Positions 24,651 through 33,145 of a stretch of DNA of 64,000 nt are shown in pieces (the first letter of the stretch is position 1; the number at the start of each line of letters is the position of its first letter). The notes below the pieces were generated by a model. That model made no database searches, was not told the origin of the DNA, and was given only the letters and a program-made list of their open reading frames with translations. Location: the NCBI GenBank assembly GCA_031081675.1, contig JAVHLZ010000005.1, forward strand, positions 12,881 to 76,880. Direction: 5' to 3'. The DNA is from Armatimonadota bacterium (lineage in GTDB: Bacteria > Sysuimicrobiota > Sysuimicrobiia > Sysuimicrobiales > Kaftiobacteriaceae). Position numbers and translations under genes: made by a program.

Positions 24651-25514
24651 ATGGAGATCGTGGTGGCCAGGCACATGGGGTTCTGCGGCGGCGTGCGCCG
24701 GGCGGTGGAGATGGCCCGAGCCACCGCAGAATCCGCCACCGGGCCCGTGTTCACCTGGGGTCCGCTGATCCACAATCCCCAGGTCGTCTCCCGCCTGCGC
24801 CAGGAAGGTGTGGAGGTGGCCACCGCGCTGGAGCAGCTGTCCGGCGAGGCGTTCGTCGTCTCCGCCTACGGGGTGGAGCAGGCCGTTCTCGGTGCCGCCC
24901 GGGCGCGGGGGATGCGCATCGTGGACGCCACGTGTCCGGTCGTCATCCGGGCGCACTCGCTGGCCGTGCGGCTGGTGGAGGAAGGCTACCAGCTCATCGT
25001 GGTGGGCGACCACGGCCACCCGGAGATGGTCACCCTCAAGGAGGCGCTGGGCGACCGGGTGACGGTCGTGCACACCCGGGAGGAGGCTGCCCGGGTGCCG
25101 CTGCGCGGCAAGGTGGCGGTCATGTCGCAGACCACCCAGGCCCGGGAGAACTTCCGCCAGATCGTGGGAGACCTCAGCCTGCGCGCCCGGGAACTGCGGG
25201 TTGTCAACACCCTCTGCCCGGCCATCACCGTCCGGCAGGAAGAGGCCGAGCGCCTGGTGGAGGAGGTGGACGCCCTGGTGGTGGTGGGAGGCCACCACAG
25301 CGCCAACACCACCCGCCTGTGGGAGATCGGGCAGGCTCACGGCCGGCCGACCTATCACATCGAGGTGGCCGACGAGCTCCGCCCCGAGTGGTTTGCCGGC
25401 GTCCGGCGGGTGGGGGTGATGTCGGGAGCCAGCACGCCGGAGTGGATCATCTCCGAGGTGCTGGCGCGGCTGGAGGAGATTGCTGCCCGCCTGCCCGCGC
25501 CCGCGGCGACCTGA
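24651..25514 (+). CDS. ispH: 4-hydroxy-3-methylbut-2-enyl diphosphate reductase
   Basis: Last step of the non-mevalonate isoprenoid pathway, making IPP and DMAPP. 287 residues with the three [4Fe-4S]-ligand cysteines at about 12 (GFCGGV), 95 (DATCPVV) and 189 (NTLCPAI), plus HNPQVV, DHGHPE, TTQA and the C-terminal SGASTPEWII. Starts at the transcription start of a consensus promoter, with no leader. This implies the MEP route in the organism. Confidence 0.96.
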   Translation: MEIVVARHMGFCGGVRRAVEMARATAESATGPVFTWGPLIHNPQVVSRLRQEGVEVATALEQLSGEAFVVSAYGVEQAVLGAARARGMRIVDATCPVVIRAHSLAVRLVEEGYQLIVVGDHGHPEMVTLKEALGDRVTVVHTREEAARVPLRGKVAVMSQTTQARENFRQIVGDLSLRARELRVVNTLCPAITVRQEEAERLVEEVDALVVVGGHHSANTTRLWEIGQAHGRPTYHIEVADELRPEWFAGVRRVGVMSGASTPEWIISEVLARLEEIAARLPAPAAT

Positions 25515-25579
25515 CACCCCGGGGGCGCCGTGGAGGGTGAGCCGCGGGCGGGACCGTCAGCCGGTCCTCCGGATCCCGC

Positions 25580-26908
25580 ATGCCCGTGCCGGTCGTGGTG
25601 ATCGTCGGCCGCCCCAATGTGGGCAAGTCGGCCCTCTTCAACCGCCTGGTGGGCCGGCGGGCGGCCATCGTCGAAGACATCCCCGGCATCACCCGGGACC
25701 GCCTGTACGGCCGGGTTGTCTGGCGCGGCCGGGAGTTTGAGGTGGTCGACACCGGGGGCCTCATCTCCCACCCCACCGAGCCCCTTCAGGAGCAGGTTCA
25801 GCGCCAGGTCGCCCGGGCGCTGGAGGAGGCCGATCTGGTCCTGTTGGTGGTGGACGTCCGCTCCGGCGTCCTCCCCGAGGACCGGGAGATCGCCCAGCGC
25901 CTGCGGGAGAGCCGCCGGCCCGTGCTGCTGGTCGCCAACAAGGCCGACCGGCCGGGCCATCCCGGGATCTACGAGATGTACGAACTGGGGGTGGGAGACC
26001 CCGTGCCGGTGTCCGCCCTGCACGGCCTGGGGATCTCCGACCTGCTGGACCGGGTGGCGGAGATGCTGCCGGCGGGCGAGCCGGAGGAGGCGGGTCCGGC
26101 CATCCCGGTGGCGGTGGTCGGCCGTCCGAATGTGGGCAAGTCCTCCCTGGTCAACGCGATCCTGGGGGAGGACCGGGTCATCGTGGACGCCGCTCCCGGC
26201 ACCACGCGGGACGCCGTGGACACCGTGTTCCGGTGGGGAGATCGCCGGGTCGTGCTCATCGATACCGCCGGGCTGCGGCGGCGGGCCCGGGTCAGCGATG
26301 TGGTGGAGCGCTACAGCGTGACGCGCACCCTGGCCGCGGTGGACCGGGCTCACGTTGTCGTCCTGGTCCTGGACGCCACCCAGCCCCCGGCCGACCAGGA
26401 CCAGGAGATCGCCCGGCTGACCGTGGAGCGCGGCCGGGCGCTGGTTCTGGCGGTGACCAAGTGGGACCTGGTCAGCCCGTCTCCCGAGCCCCGGGAGGCG
26501 ATCCTGGCGCCGGTGCGGGCCGCGATGCGGTTTGTGTCCTACGCGCCCGTGGTGGTGACCTCGGCGGTGCGCCGGTGGGGGATCGCTGCGCTGGTGGAGC
26601 GGGTGGGGGAGGCGGCGGATGCCCACGCCCGCAGGGTGCCCACGGGGCCCCTCAACCGGGTGCTCATGGAGGCCGAAGAGGCCCATCCGCCTCCCGCCGA
26701 CGGCGCCGGGCGCCAGCTGAAGATCTACTATGCGACGCAGCCCGCCGTCCGCCCGCCCACCATCGTCCTGTTCGTCAACGACCCCGACCTGGTGACCGAG
26801 GACTACCGCCGGTACCTGGACGCCCGGCTGAGGGCGGCGTTTGACTTCCGGGGTACGCCCCTGCGCCTGGTGTTCCGGGCCCGGGAGCGGGCGACGGCGC
26901 GCCGATGA
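25580..26908 (+). CDS. der: Ribosome biogenesis GTPase Der (EngA)
   Basis: Tandem-GTPase factor for 50S subunit assembly. 442 residues: first G domain with GRPNVGKSALFNRL (residues 9-22) and DTGG, NKAD; second with GRPNVGKSSLVNAI near residue 180, DTAG and TKWD; then the KH-like C-terminal domain (KIYYATQPAVRPPT). ATG start without an obvious ribosome site. Overlaps plsY by four bases. Confidence 0.96.
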   Translation: MPVPVVVIVGRPNVGKSALFNRLVGRRAAIVEDIPGITRDRLYGRVVWRGREFEVVDTGGLISHPTEPLQEQVQRQVARALEEADLVLLVVDVRSGVLPEDREIAQRLRESRRPVLLVANKADRPGHPGIYEMYELGVGDPVPVSALHGLGISDLLDRVAEMLPAGEPEEAGPAIPVAVVGRPNVGKSSLVNAILGEDRVIVDAAPGTTRDAVDTVFRWGDRRVVLIDTAGLRRRARVSDVVERYSVTRTLAAVDRAHVVVLVLDATQPPADQDQEIARLTVERGRALVLAVTKWDLVSPSPEPREAILAPVRAAMRFVSYAPVVVTSAVRRWGIAALVERVGEAADAHARRVPTGPLNRVLMEAEEAHPPPADGAGRQLKIYYATQPAVRPPTIVLFVNDPDLVTEDYRRYLDARLRAAFDFRGTPLRLVFRARERATARR

Positions 26909-27513
26909 TCGGGGCGGCGGTGGTGCTGCTGGGGTATGTGGTGGGGGCAGTCCCCACCGGCCTCCTGGTGGTGCGGGCGCTGACGGGGGCCGACGTCCGC
27001 CGATCCGGCAGCGGCAACATCGGAACCGTGAACGTCCTGCGGGTGGCCGGCCCGGCGGCCGGCGCCCTGGTTCTGGCCGCGGACGTGGCCAAGGGGGCGC
27101 TGGTCGTCCTGGCGGCCCGCGCGGCCGGACAGCCGGCACCGGTGCAGGCGGCGGCGGGCGTGGCCGCGGTGGTCGGCCACGACTGGTCGATCTTCCTGCG
27201 CCTGGGCGGGGGCAAAGGCGTGGCGACCTCTGTGGGGGTCCTTCTGGCCCTTTCGCCCGTGGCGGCGGCGGTGGCCGCGGGGGTGTGGGCGGCGGTGGTG
27301 GCCGCCACCCGCTACGCGTCTGCCGGTTCCCTGCTGGCCCTGGCCGCGGCGTCGGTCACCCTGCTGGCCCGCCGCGAGCCGCCCGCCCACCTGGCCGCGG
27401 GGGTCCTCCTGGCAGTCCTGGCTCTGTGGCGCCACCGGTCCAACCTCGCGCGCCTGCGGGCGGGAACCGAACTGACCCTGACCGGCCGGCCGCCGACTGG
27501 CGGGCGCGCGTGA
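26905..27513 (+). CDS. plsY: Glycerol-3-phosphate acyltransferase PlsY
   Basis: Integral membrane enzyme that transfers acyl from acyl-phosphate (made by PlsX) to glycerol-3-phosphate. 202 residues, five or more hydrophobic helices and the conserved loops VRRSGSGNIGTVNVLR, VVGHDWSIFLRLGGGKGVATS and WRHRSNLARLRAGTE. The usual motif has N-P-G-A after GSGNIG-T; here it is GSGNIGTVN. Begins in the der stop (ATGA), a frequent neighbour of der. Confidence 0.94.
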   Translation: MIGAAVVLLGYVVGAVPTGLLVVRALTGADVRRSGSGNIGTVNVLRVAGPAAGALVLAADVAKGALVVLAARAAGQPAPVQAAAGVAAVVGHDWSIFLRLGGGKGVATSVGVLLALSPVAAAVAAGVWAAVVAATRYASAGSLLALAAASVTLLARREPPAHLAAGVLLAVLALWRHRSNLARLRAGTELTLTGRPPTGGRA

Positions 27514-27539
27514 GGGGCATAGGTGAGGATGTGAGCGAG

Positions 27540-28133
27540 ATGACGATTCCCGACCTGCGGGTGCAACTGCTGGCCCTGGCGGCTCTGTTGCTGCTGGTGG
27601 CCGTGTTCGTGCTGCGCCGGATTCTGCTCCGGCGCACGTCCGACCGCGCGCTGCGCGACCCCCTCACCGGCGCCTACACGGCGGACTTCATGCGGGAGGT
27701 GTACCAGGCCGAACTCCTCCGCGCGGAGCGCACCGGGGTCCCCTTCTCGGTGGCCCTGGTGGCGCTGCGGGACGAGGATGGCCCGGCCCGCCCGCTGCCC
27801 GCCGACGCCGAGGTGGCGGCGGCCCGGTGGCTGCGGGAGAACCTGCGCGGCAGCGACTACATCGGCCGGGTGGCCGCCGGCCGGTTCGCTGTCGTCCTGC
27901 CGGAAACGTGGGAAGAGGACGCCCGCATCGTCCTGGCCCGCATCGACCGGTCGTTCCGGCATCGCCCCCGGGGCGGCCCGGACCGGTGGTTGACGTGCCG
28001 GGTGGGGATGGCCACCTGGACTCCCGAGGAACCGGAGGCGTGGGAGAAGGCCGAGCGGGCCCTGGAAGGTGCCCTGCGGGCGGCCCGGCTGCCCTCCGGA
28101 TCGCTGGCGCCCACCCACCTTCCTCCGTCCTGA
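27540..28133 (+). CDS. Membrane-anchored, degenerate GGDEF-domain protein
   Basis: 197 residues: one N-terminal transmembrane helix (about 8-27), then a GGDEF-like fold beginning RDPLTGAYTADFM, a usual GGDEF-domain opening. The signature loop where GG(D/E)EF is expected reads AAGRFAVVLP, so the metal and catalytic acidic residues are missing and diguanylate cyclase activity is unlikely. It may bind nucleotide or act as a scaffold. AGGTGAGG lies before ATG 27540; GTG 27531 is the alternative. Last gene before the tRNA. Confidence 0.8.
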   Translation: MTIPDLRVQLLALAALLLLVAVFVLRRILLRRTSDRALRDPLTGAYTADFMREVYQAELLRAERTGVPFSVALVALRDEDGPARPLPADAEVAAARWLRENLRGSDYIGRVAAGRFAVVLPETWEEDARIVLARIDRSFRHRPRGGPDRWLTCRVGMATWTPEEPEAWEKAERALEGALRAARLPSGSLAPTHLPPS

Positions 28134-28164
28134 TCCGCCCATTCCCCGGCCCGGCCGACCCGGC

Positions 28165-28170
28165 TATAAT
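28165..28170 (+). promoter_or_regulatory. -10 element (TATAAT) of the tRNA-Pro gene
   Basis: Perfect TATAAT ending 9 bases before the mature tRNA 5' end; start site near 28177. The -35 is poor (TTCCCC at 28142 with a 17-base spacer). Confidence 0.6.
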
Positions 28171-28179
28171 CAATCCTGT

Positions 28180-28255
28180 CGGGCCGTGGCGCAGATGGTA
28201 GCGCGCTTCCTTGGGGTGGAAGAGGTCGCCGGTTCAAGTCCGGCCGGCCCGACCA
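28180..28255 (+). tRNA. tRNA-Pro (anticodon GGG), CCA encoded
   Basis: Full cloverleaf: acceptor CGGGCCG (28180-28186) pairs with CGGCCCG (28245-28251), D-arm GCGC...GCGC, anticodon stem CTTCC/GGAAG with loop TTGGGGT, giving anticodon GGG, and T-arm GCCGG-TTCAAGT-CCGGC. Discriminator A and a genomically encoded CCA complete the 76 bases. It reads CCC/CCU proline codons, heavily used in this GC-rich genome. Confidence 0.95.
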
Positions 28256-28265
28256 GCGCGTGGTT

Positions 28266-29447
28266 ATGCCGTTGCCGCGGCTGCGTCCGGCTGAGGCGTA
28301 TCCCGTCCGCATCCACGGCCGCCCTCTGATCTGCCTGCGGGACCTCGACGGCGTCCTCGACGAGCCGGTCTTCCTGCCGCCCCGGGCCTTTCTCATCGCC
28401 TCCCTGCTGGACGGGCGTGCCGATGTGGTGGACGTGCAGGCGGCGTTCGCCCGCCACACCGGCGGCGAGCTCCTGCTGTCCGACGAGGTGGTCCGGGTGG
28501 TGGAGGAGCTGGACCGGCTGGGCCTGCTGGACTCCGAAGGCTTCCGCCGCCGCCGCCAGGACCTGGAAGCCCGGTTCCGGGCATCGGCGGTGCGCCCGGC
28601 GCACTTTGCCGGCCGATCGTATCCGGCCGACCCGCAGGCCCTGCGGGCGGAGCTGGACGGCTACCTGGCCGCGGTGCGCGCGGATGAGCTGGCGCATGTG
28701 GTGGCCCGGGGTGTCATCGCCCCCCACATCGACTTCAGCCGCGGCGGGTGGTGCTACGGGCGGGCACACCGGGCCCTGGCCGCCGCTTCCCCCCGGCGGG
28801 TGCTGATCCTGGGGGTGGCCCACGGCGGGGGGACGTCTCCATTCATCCTGACCCGCAAGGCCTTCCAGACGCCCCTCGGGACGGTGCCGGTGGACCGGGA
28901 CCTGGCCGACCTGCTGGAAGACCGTCTGGGGGACCTCTGCGCCGGCGAGTTTGCCCACCGGGCGGAGCACTCCATCGAGTTCCAGGTGGTGTTCCTGCAG
29001 CACCTGTTCCCGGATCCGCCCGCCATCGTGCCGGTCCTGTGCGCCCTGGGGACGGACGTCTCCTCCCCCCGCGCGCTGGACGCGGTGGAGGGTTTTGTCG
29101 GCGCCGTCCGCGAGGCGATGCGGGCCCGGGACCTGGCGATCCTCGCCAGCGTGGACTTCAGCCACGTGGGCCCCCGCTTCGGGGATCCCGAGCCCGCGGA
29201 CCACGCCCTGGCCGTCCGGACCGCAGCCGCAGACCGCGTGGTGCTGGGGGCCATCTGCGCCGGAGACGCCGACGCCTTCTGGGCGGAGGTCTCCCGCGAC
29301 GGGAACCCCCGCCGGGTGGATGCGGTCTGGCCGGTCTACCTCGCCCTGCGCCTGCTGTCTCCCTGCCGCGGACGGGTCCTGGGGTACGGGCAGGCCCCCG
29401 ACCCTGCCGGCGGCCTGGTGACCTTCGCCAGCATCGCCCTGATCTAA
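28266..29447 (+). CDS. MEMO1-family protein (AmmeMemoRadiSam system protein B)
   Basis: 393 residues. The C-terminal 270 residues are the MEMO fold related to class III extradiol dioxygenases: AGRSYPADPQALR, VIAPHIDFSRGGW, ILGVAHGGG, HRAEHSIEFQVVFLQH and SVDFSHVGPRFGD. The N-terminal 100 residues form a separate helical domain seen in longer bacterial members. Often encoded with a radical-SAM and an AMMECR1 gene; neither is in the window. Function unknown. GTG 28260 is an alternative start, only 5 bases after the tRNA CCA end. Confidence 0.88.
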   Translation: MPLPRLRPAEAYPVRIHGRPLICLRDLDGVLDEPVFLPPRAFLIASLLDGRADVVDVQAAFARHTGGELLLSDEVVRVVEELDRLGLLDSEGFRRRRQDLEARFRASAVRPAHFAGRSYPADPQALRAELDGYLAAVRADELAHVVARGVIAPHIDFSRGGWCYGRAHRALAAASPRRVLILGVAHGGGTSPFILTRKAFQTPLGTVPVDRDLADLLEDRLGDLCAGEFAHRAEHSIEFQVVFLQHLFPDPPAIVPVLCALGTDVSSPRALDAVEGFVGAVREAMRARDLAILASVDFSHVGPRFGDPEPADHALAVRTAAADRVVLGAICAGDADAFWAEVSRDGNPRRVDAVWPVYLALRLLSPCRGRVLGYGQAPDPAGGLVTFASIALI

Positions 29448-29610
29448 ATCCGGCATCGCCGGGGGCCGCGTGCCGGGCGACACGACCCTGGCCGACCCGT
29501 TGGTGGCGGCCCTCCCGCAGCGCGACGAGGAGGAGGTGGGGTCCGGGGCCGCCAACATTCATAAGGCTACGGCCGACACGGAACGGCCGCGACGGCAGGA
29601 GGTGGCAGGC

Positions 29611-31080
29611 ATGGCAGAGGACCGGCAGGACCGGTGGGTCCGCGTCGCCGACAACCGGTGGCGGCGGATGTCCCGCCGGGAGTTCCTCAAGCTCACCGCG
29701 GCGGGGGCCGCGGGGGCGGGACTGGCTGCCAGCGGATTCGGATCCCTGCTGACCACCATCGTCCGGGCCCAGCAGCGGGAGCTGCGGATCCTGACCTGGA
29801 GCCACTTCGTCCCGGCGTTCGACGAGTGGTTCGACCCCTGGGCCCAGCGGTGGGGACAGAGCAAGGGCATCCGGGTGACGGTGGACCACGTCTCCTTTGC
29901 GGACATCGTCCCCCGGGCGAACGCCGAGGTGGCCGCCCAGCAGGGCCACGACCTGTTCTTCTTCCTGTCCCCGCCGTCGGCATTCGAGCAGCAGGTCCTG
30001 GACCTCACCGACCTCAACCAGGAAGCCGAGCGCCGCTACGGGCCCATGGTGCCCCTGGTGCGCAAGAGCGTCTACAACGCCAACACCCGCAAGTACTTCG
30101 GCTTCTCGGACAACTGGGTGCCCGATCCGGGCGACTACCTCAAGAGCGTGTGGACCGCGGTGGGGTTTCCCAACGGACCGTCCACGTGGGACGACCTGAT
30201 CACCGCCGGGCGGGAGATCAAGCGGCGGTTTCCGGAAATCCAGATCCCCATCGGCATCGGGTTCTCCCAGGACATCGACTCCAACATGGCCACCCACGCC
30301 ATCCTGTGGTCGTTCGGGGCCTCGGAGCAGGACGCCAACGAGAACGTGGTCCTCAACTCCGAGGAGACGGTGCGGGCGGTGGAGTTCGGGGTGCGGCTGT
30401 TCCGGGAGGTGATGAACCCGGCGGTGCTCAGCTGGAACGCCGCCAGCAACAACCAGGCGCTCAACGCCCGGCAGACCGCCTACATCCTCAACTCCATCTC
30501 GGCCTACCGCACCGCCCAGGACAACCGGCTGCCGGTGGCGGACGACATCCACTTCGTGCCCGCCCTGCGGGGCCCCCGGGCCCGGTGGGCCAGCGAGCAC
30601 GTCATGGGGGTGTGGGTCATCTGGCGGTTTGCCCGCAACCCCGACAACGCCAAGGCGTTCCTGCTGGACCTGGTGGACAACTACCGGGAGGCGGTGCTCA
30701 ACAGCAAGCTGTACAACTTCCCGTCCTTCATGGGCTCGGTGGCGGCCCGCAGCGTGCCGGTGGCCCAGAAGCCCGACGAGGGGCGCAAGTGGGTGCGCGC
30801 CGCGGTCCTCAACGACCCGTTTGGCAGCACCCCGCGCAACAAGCTGGCGGTCCTGGCCGACGCCGAGCAGTGGTCCACCAACCCCGGACACCCGGGGCCG
30901 GCCAACCCGGCGATCGGGGAGATCTTCGACACCTACCTCATCCCGGACATGTTCGCCAAGGCCGCGACCGGACAGATGACGCCCAAGCAGGCGGTGGAGG
31001 AGACCCACCGCCGGGTGAAGGACATCTTCGCCAAGTGGCGCCGGCTGGGCCTGGTGGGAGGAGGCAGCGGAGACCGGTAG
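29611..31080 (+). CDS. Extracellular substrate-binding protein (family 1, sugar type), Tat-exported
   Basis: 489 residues. A twin-arginine signal MSRREFLKLTAAGAAGAG begins at residue 20, and the mature start is probably near VRAQQ (about residue 54). The body has the family-1 solute-binding pattern (RILTWSHFVPAFDEW, PSTWDDLITAGREIKRRFPEI, WASEHVMGVWVIWRFA). ATG 29611 is chosen because AGGAGGT lies 7 bases upstream; the open frame extends further 5' without support. First gene of an ABC importer operon with two permeases and a MalK-like ATPase. Substrate probably an oligosaccharide or polyol, not determined. Confidence 0.9.
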   Translation: MAEDRQDRWVRVADNRWRRMSRREFLKLTAAGAAGAGLAASGFGSLLTTIVRAQQRELRILTWSHFVPAFDEWFDPWAQRWGQSKGIRVTVDHVSFADIVPRANAEVAAQQGHDLFFFLSPPSAFEQQVLDLTDLNQEAERRYGPMVPLVRKSVYNANTRKYFGFSDNWVPDPGDYLKSVWTAVGFPNGPSTWDDLITAGREIKRRFPEIQIPIGIGFSQDIDSNMATHAILWSFGASEQDANENVVLNSEETVRAVEFGVRLFREVMNPAVLSWNAASNNQALNARQTAYILNSISAYRTAQDNRLPVADDIHFVPALRGPRARWASEHVMGVWVIWRFARNPDNAKAFLLDLVDNYREAVLNSKLYNFPSFMGSVAARSVPVAQKPDEGRKWVRAAVLNDPFGSTPRNKLAVLADAEQWSTNPGHPGPANPAIGEIFDTYLIPDMFAKAATGQMTPKQAVEETHRRVKDIFAKWRRLGLVGGGSGDR

Positions 31081-31115
31081 GGAGTGACAGGCTCGTCCGC
31101 GGGCGGCGGGGGGAT

Positions 31116-31146
31116 GCGGGAGCGCCCGGTCGGGGCGCACTCCCGC
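31116..31146 (+). promoter_or_regulatory. Intercistronic hairpin after the binding-protein gene
   Basis: GCGGGAG-CGCCC (31116-31127), loop GGTCG, then GGGCG-CA-CTCCCGC (31133-31146): 12 base pairs with a two-base bulge. Without a T-tract it resembles the mRNA-stabilising hairpins that often let a binding protein be made in excess over its membrane partners. Confidence 0.55.
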
Positions 31147-31179
31147 GTTCCCCCGCCCCCGTCCCTCCGGGGAGGAACG

Positions 31180-32220
31180 ATGATGGGCTACGTGGAGACG
31201 CGCAACCTGCACAAGCACTTCGGCGAGGTCCGCGCCGTGGACGGTGTGGACCTGGCCGTCCGGGAAGGGGAACTGCTGGTCCTGCTGGGGCCCTCGGGAT
31301 GCGGGAAGACCACCCTGATGCGGATGATCGCGGGGCTGGAGCAGCCCACCGCGGGGGAGATCTACATCGCCGGCGAGCGGGTGGACGCCGATGTCCCCCC
31401 CCGGGCCCGGGGGGTGGCCATGGTGTTCCAGAGCTACGCCCTGTACCCCCACAAGACCGCCTACGGCAACATCGCCTTCCCCCTGGAAGCCCTGGGCCAC
31501 CCGCCCGCGGCCATCGGCGACGCGGTGCGCAAGGCCGCCGGCATGTTCGGCATCGGCCACCTGCTGGGCCGCCGGCCGCGGCAGCTCTCGGGCGGGGAGC
31601 GCCAGCGGGTGGCCCTGGCCCGGGCGGTGGTGCGTTCCCCCCGGGTCTTTCTGTTCGACGAACCGCTCAGTAACCTGGACGCCAAGCTGCGGGCCGTCGC
31701 CCGCTTCGAGCTCAAGCAGTTCCAGCGCCAGATCGGGACCACCACCATCTATGTGACCCACGACCAGGTGGAAGCCATGGGGCTGGGCGACCGCATCGCG
31801 GTCATGGACCGTGGCAAAGTCCGCCAGGTGGGGACCCCCCGGGAGGTCTACGACAACCCGGCCGACACCTTCGTGGCCACCTTCCTGGGGTCGCCGCCCA
31901 TGAACCTGGTCGAGTGGGGCACCGACACGCTGTTGGGCTTCCGCCCCGAATCGTTCCAGCCGCGGGCGGTCTTCGGTCCCGACGAGGACGTGCTCTCCCT
32001 GCGCCTGCGGGTGCGGGAGGTGGAGCATCTGGGCGCCAGCCGCCTGGTGTACGGGACGCTGGAGGAGCGCGCCCGGTCGGACCAGCCGGTGATCGCCGAC
32101 CTGCCGGTGACGGTGACGACCCCCATCGCCGAGGGGGAGGTCTACGAGTTCGCCGTCCGCCGCGCCGCCCTGCGGTACTTCGACGCCCGCACCGGGCTGC
32201 GTCGCCATGGCCCTGCGTAG
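31180..32220 (+). CDS. ABC transporter ATP-binding protein (MalK/UgpC family)
   Basis: 346 residues. Walker A GPSGCGKTT near residue 38, Q-loop VFQSYALYPHKTAYGNIAFP, signature LSGGERQRVALARA, Walker B VFLFDEPLSNLDAKLR, H-loop VTHDQVEAM; then a C-terminal TOBE/OB regulatory domain (GFRPESF). Energises the importer formed with the next two permeases. ATG 31180 after GGGGAGGAACG; ATG 31183 also possible. Confidence 0.94.
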   Translation: MMGYVETRNLHKHFGEVRAVDGVDLAVREGELLVLLGPSGCGKTTLMRMIAGLEQPTAGEIYIAGERVDADVPPRARGVAMVFQSYALYPHKTAYGNIAFPLEALGHPPAAIGDAVRKAAGMFGIGHLLGRRPRQLSGGERQRVALARAVVRSPRVFLFDEPLSNLDAKLRAVARFELKQFQRQIGTTTIYVTHDQVEAMGLGDRIAVMDRGKVRQVGTPREVYDNPADTFVATFLGSPPMNLVEWGTDTLLGFRPESFQPRAVFGPDEDVLSLRLRVREVEHLGASRLVYGTLEERARSDQPVIADLPVTVTTPIAEGEVYEFAVRRAALRYFDARTGLRRHGPA

Positions 32221-32230
32221 GGAGGCCGCG

Positions 32231-33145
32231 GTGCCCCCGGCGGCGGTGGCCGTCCGCCGCCGGACGGCGGGAGACCGGGAGGACCTGCTGGCCCGGCTGA
32301 TGCTGGCGCCGGCCCTGGTGTACGTGGTCCTCCTGGTGGGCGCGCCCCTGATCCTGGCCGTGCTGCTGAGCTTCACCTCGGCCACGGCGGGCAGCCTGAC
32401 CTTCACCTGGGTGGGGCTGCGCAACTTCTCCCAGCTGGTCCGGGACAGCCAGTTCCAGCTGGCCCTGCGCAACACCGTGGTGTTCACCCTGGTCTCCCAG
32501 GCCCTGGTGATCGTCCTGGCGGTGACCGCCGCCCACGTGCTGGAGGCGGCATTTGTGGGCCGCCGGGTGGTGCGCTTTCTGCTCCTGCTGCCCTGGGCGG
32601 CCCCCGTCTCCCTGGCGGCTATGGCCTGGACGTGGATCTTCGACTCCACCTTCAGCGTCATCAACTGGACCCTGAAGGTGGCCGGGCTGCTCCGCGGCTG
32701 GCTGTACTGGTTCGGGGATCCCACCCTGGCCATGATCGCCATCATCACGGTGCACGTCTGGCGCATGTTCCCCTTCGCCACCGTGGTGGTGCTGGCCGGG
32801 ATGAGCGCCATCCCCCAGGATGTCCGGGAGGCGGCCGTCATCGACGGGGCCGGGTTCTTCCGGCGCCTGGTCCAGGTCCAGCTGCCGTTGCTGCTGCCCA
32901 TCGTGACCGTGTCGGTCCTGTTCGGTGTGGTGTTCACCTCCACCGATCTGGGCGTGGTGTGGCTGCTGACCCGGGGAGGTCCCTACAACAGCACCCACGT
33001 CCTGTCCACCCTGGCCTTCCAGCGGGGAATCCTGGGCGCCAGCCTGGGACAGGGGGCGGCCGTGGCGCTGTTCCTGCTGCCGGTGCTGGTGGTGGTGGCG
33101 GCGGCGATGCTGCGGGTGGCCCGCCGGGCGGAGGTGGGAGGATGA
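32231..33145 (+). CDS. Sugar-type ABC transporter permease (MalF/UgpA-like)
   Basis: 304 residues, six predicted membrane helices, with the cytoplasmic EAA loop VREAAVIDGAGFFRRLVQVQLPLLLP near residue 200 that docks on the ATPase. GTG 32231 follows GGGAGG by 5 bases; an ATG at 32207 would overlap the ATPase gene. Ends over the start of the second permease. Confidence 0.92.
   Translation: MPPAAVAVRRRTAGDREDLLARLMLAPALVYVVLLVGAPLILAVLLSFTSATAGSLTFTWVGLRNFSQLVRDSQFQLALRNTVVFTLVSQALVIVLAVTAAHVLEAAFVGRRVVRFLLLLPWAAPVSLAAMAWTWIFDSTFSVINWTLKVAGLLRGWLYWFGDPTLAMIAIITVHVWRMFPFATVVVLAGMSAIPQDVREAAVIDGAGFFRRLVQVQLPLLLPIVTVSVLFGVVFTSTDLGVVWLLTRGGPYNSTHVLSTLAFQRGILGASLGQGAAVALFLLPVLVVVAAAMLRVARRAEVGG

Noticed and set aside
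29158-32943. A 1261-codon open frame on the minus strand opposite the ABC transporter
   Set aside because: Antisense to the binding protein, ATPase and permease genes, all with clear motifs. The product has no recognisable domain and extreme composition.
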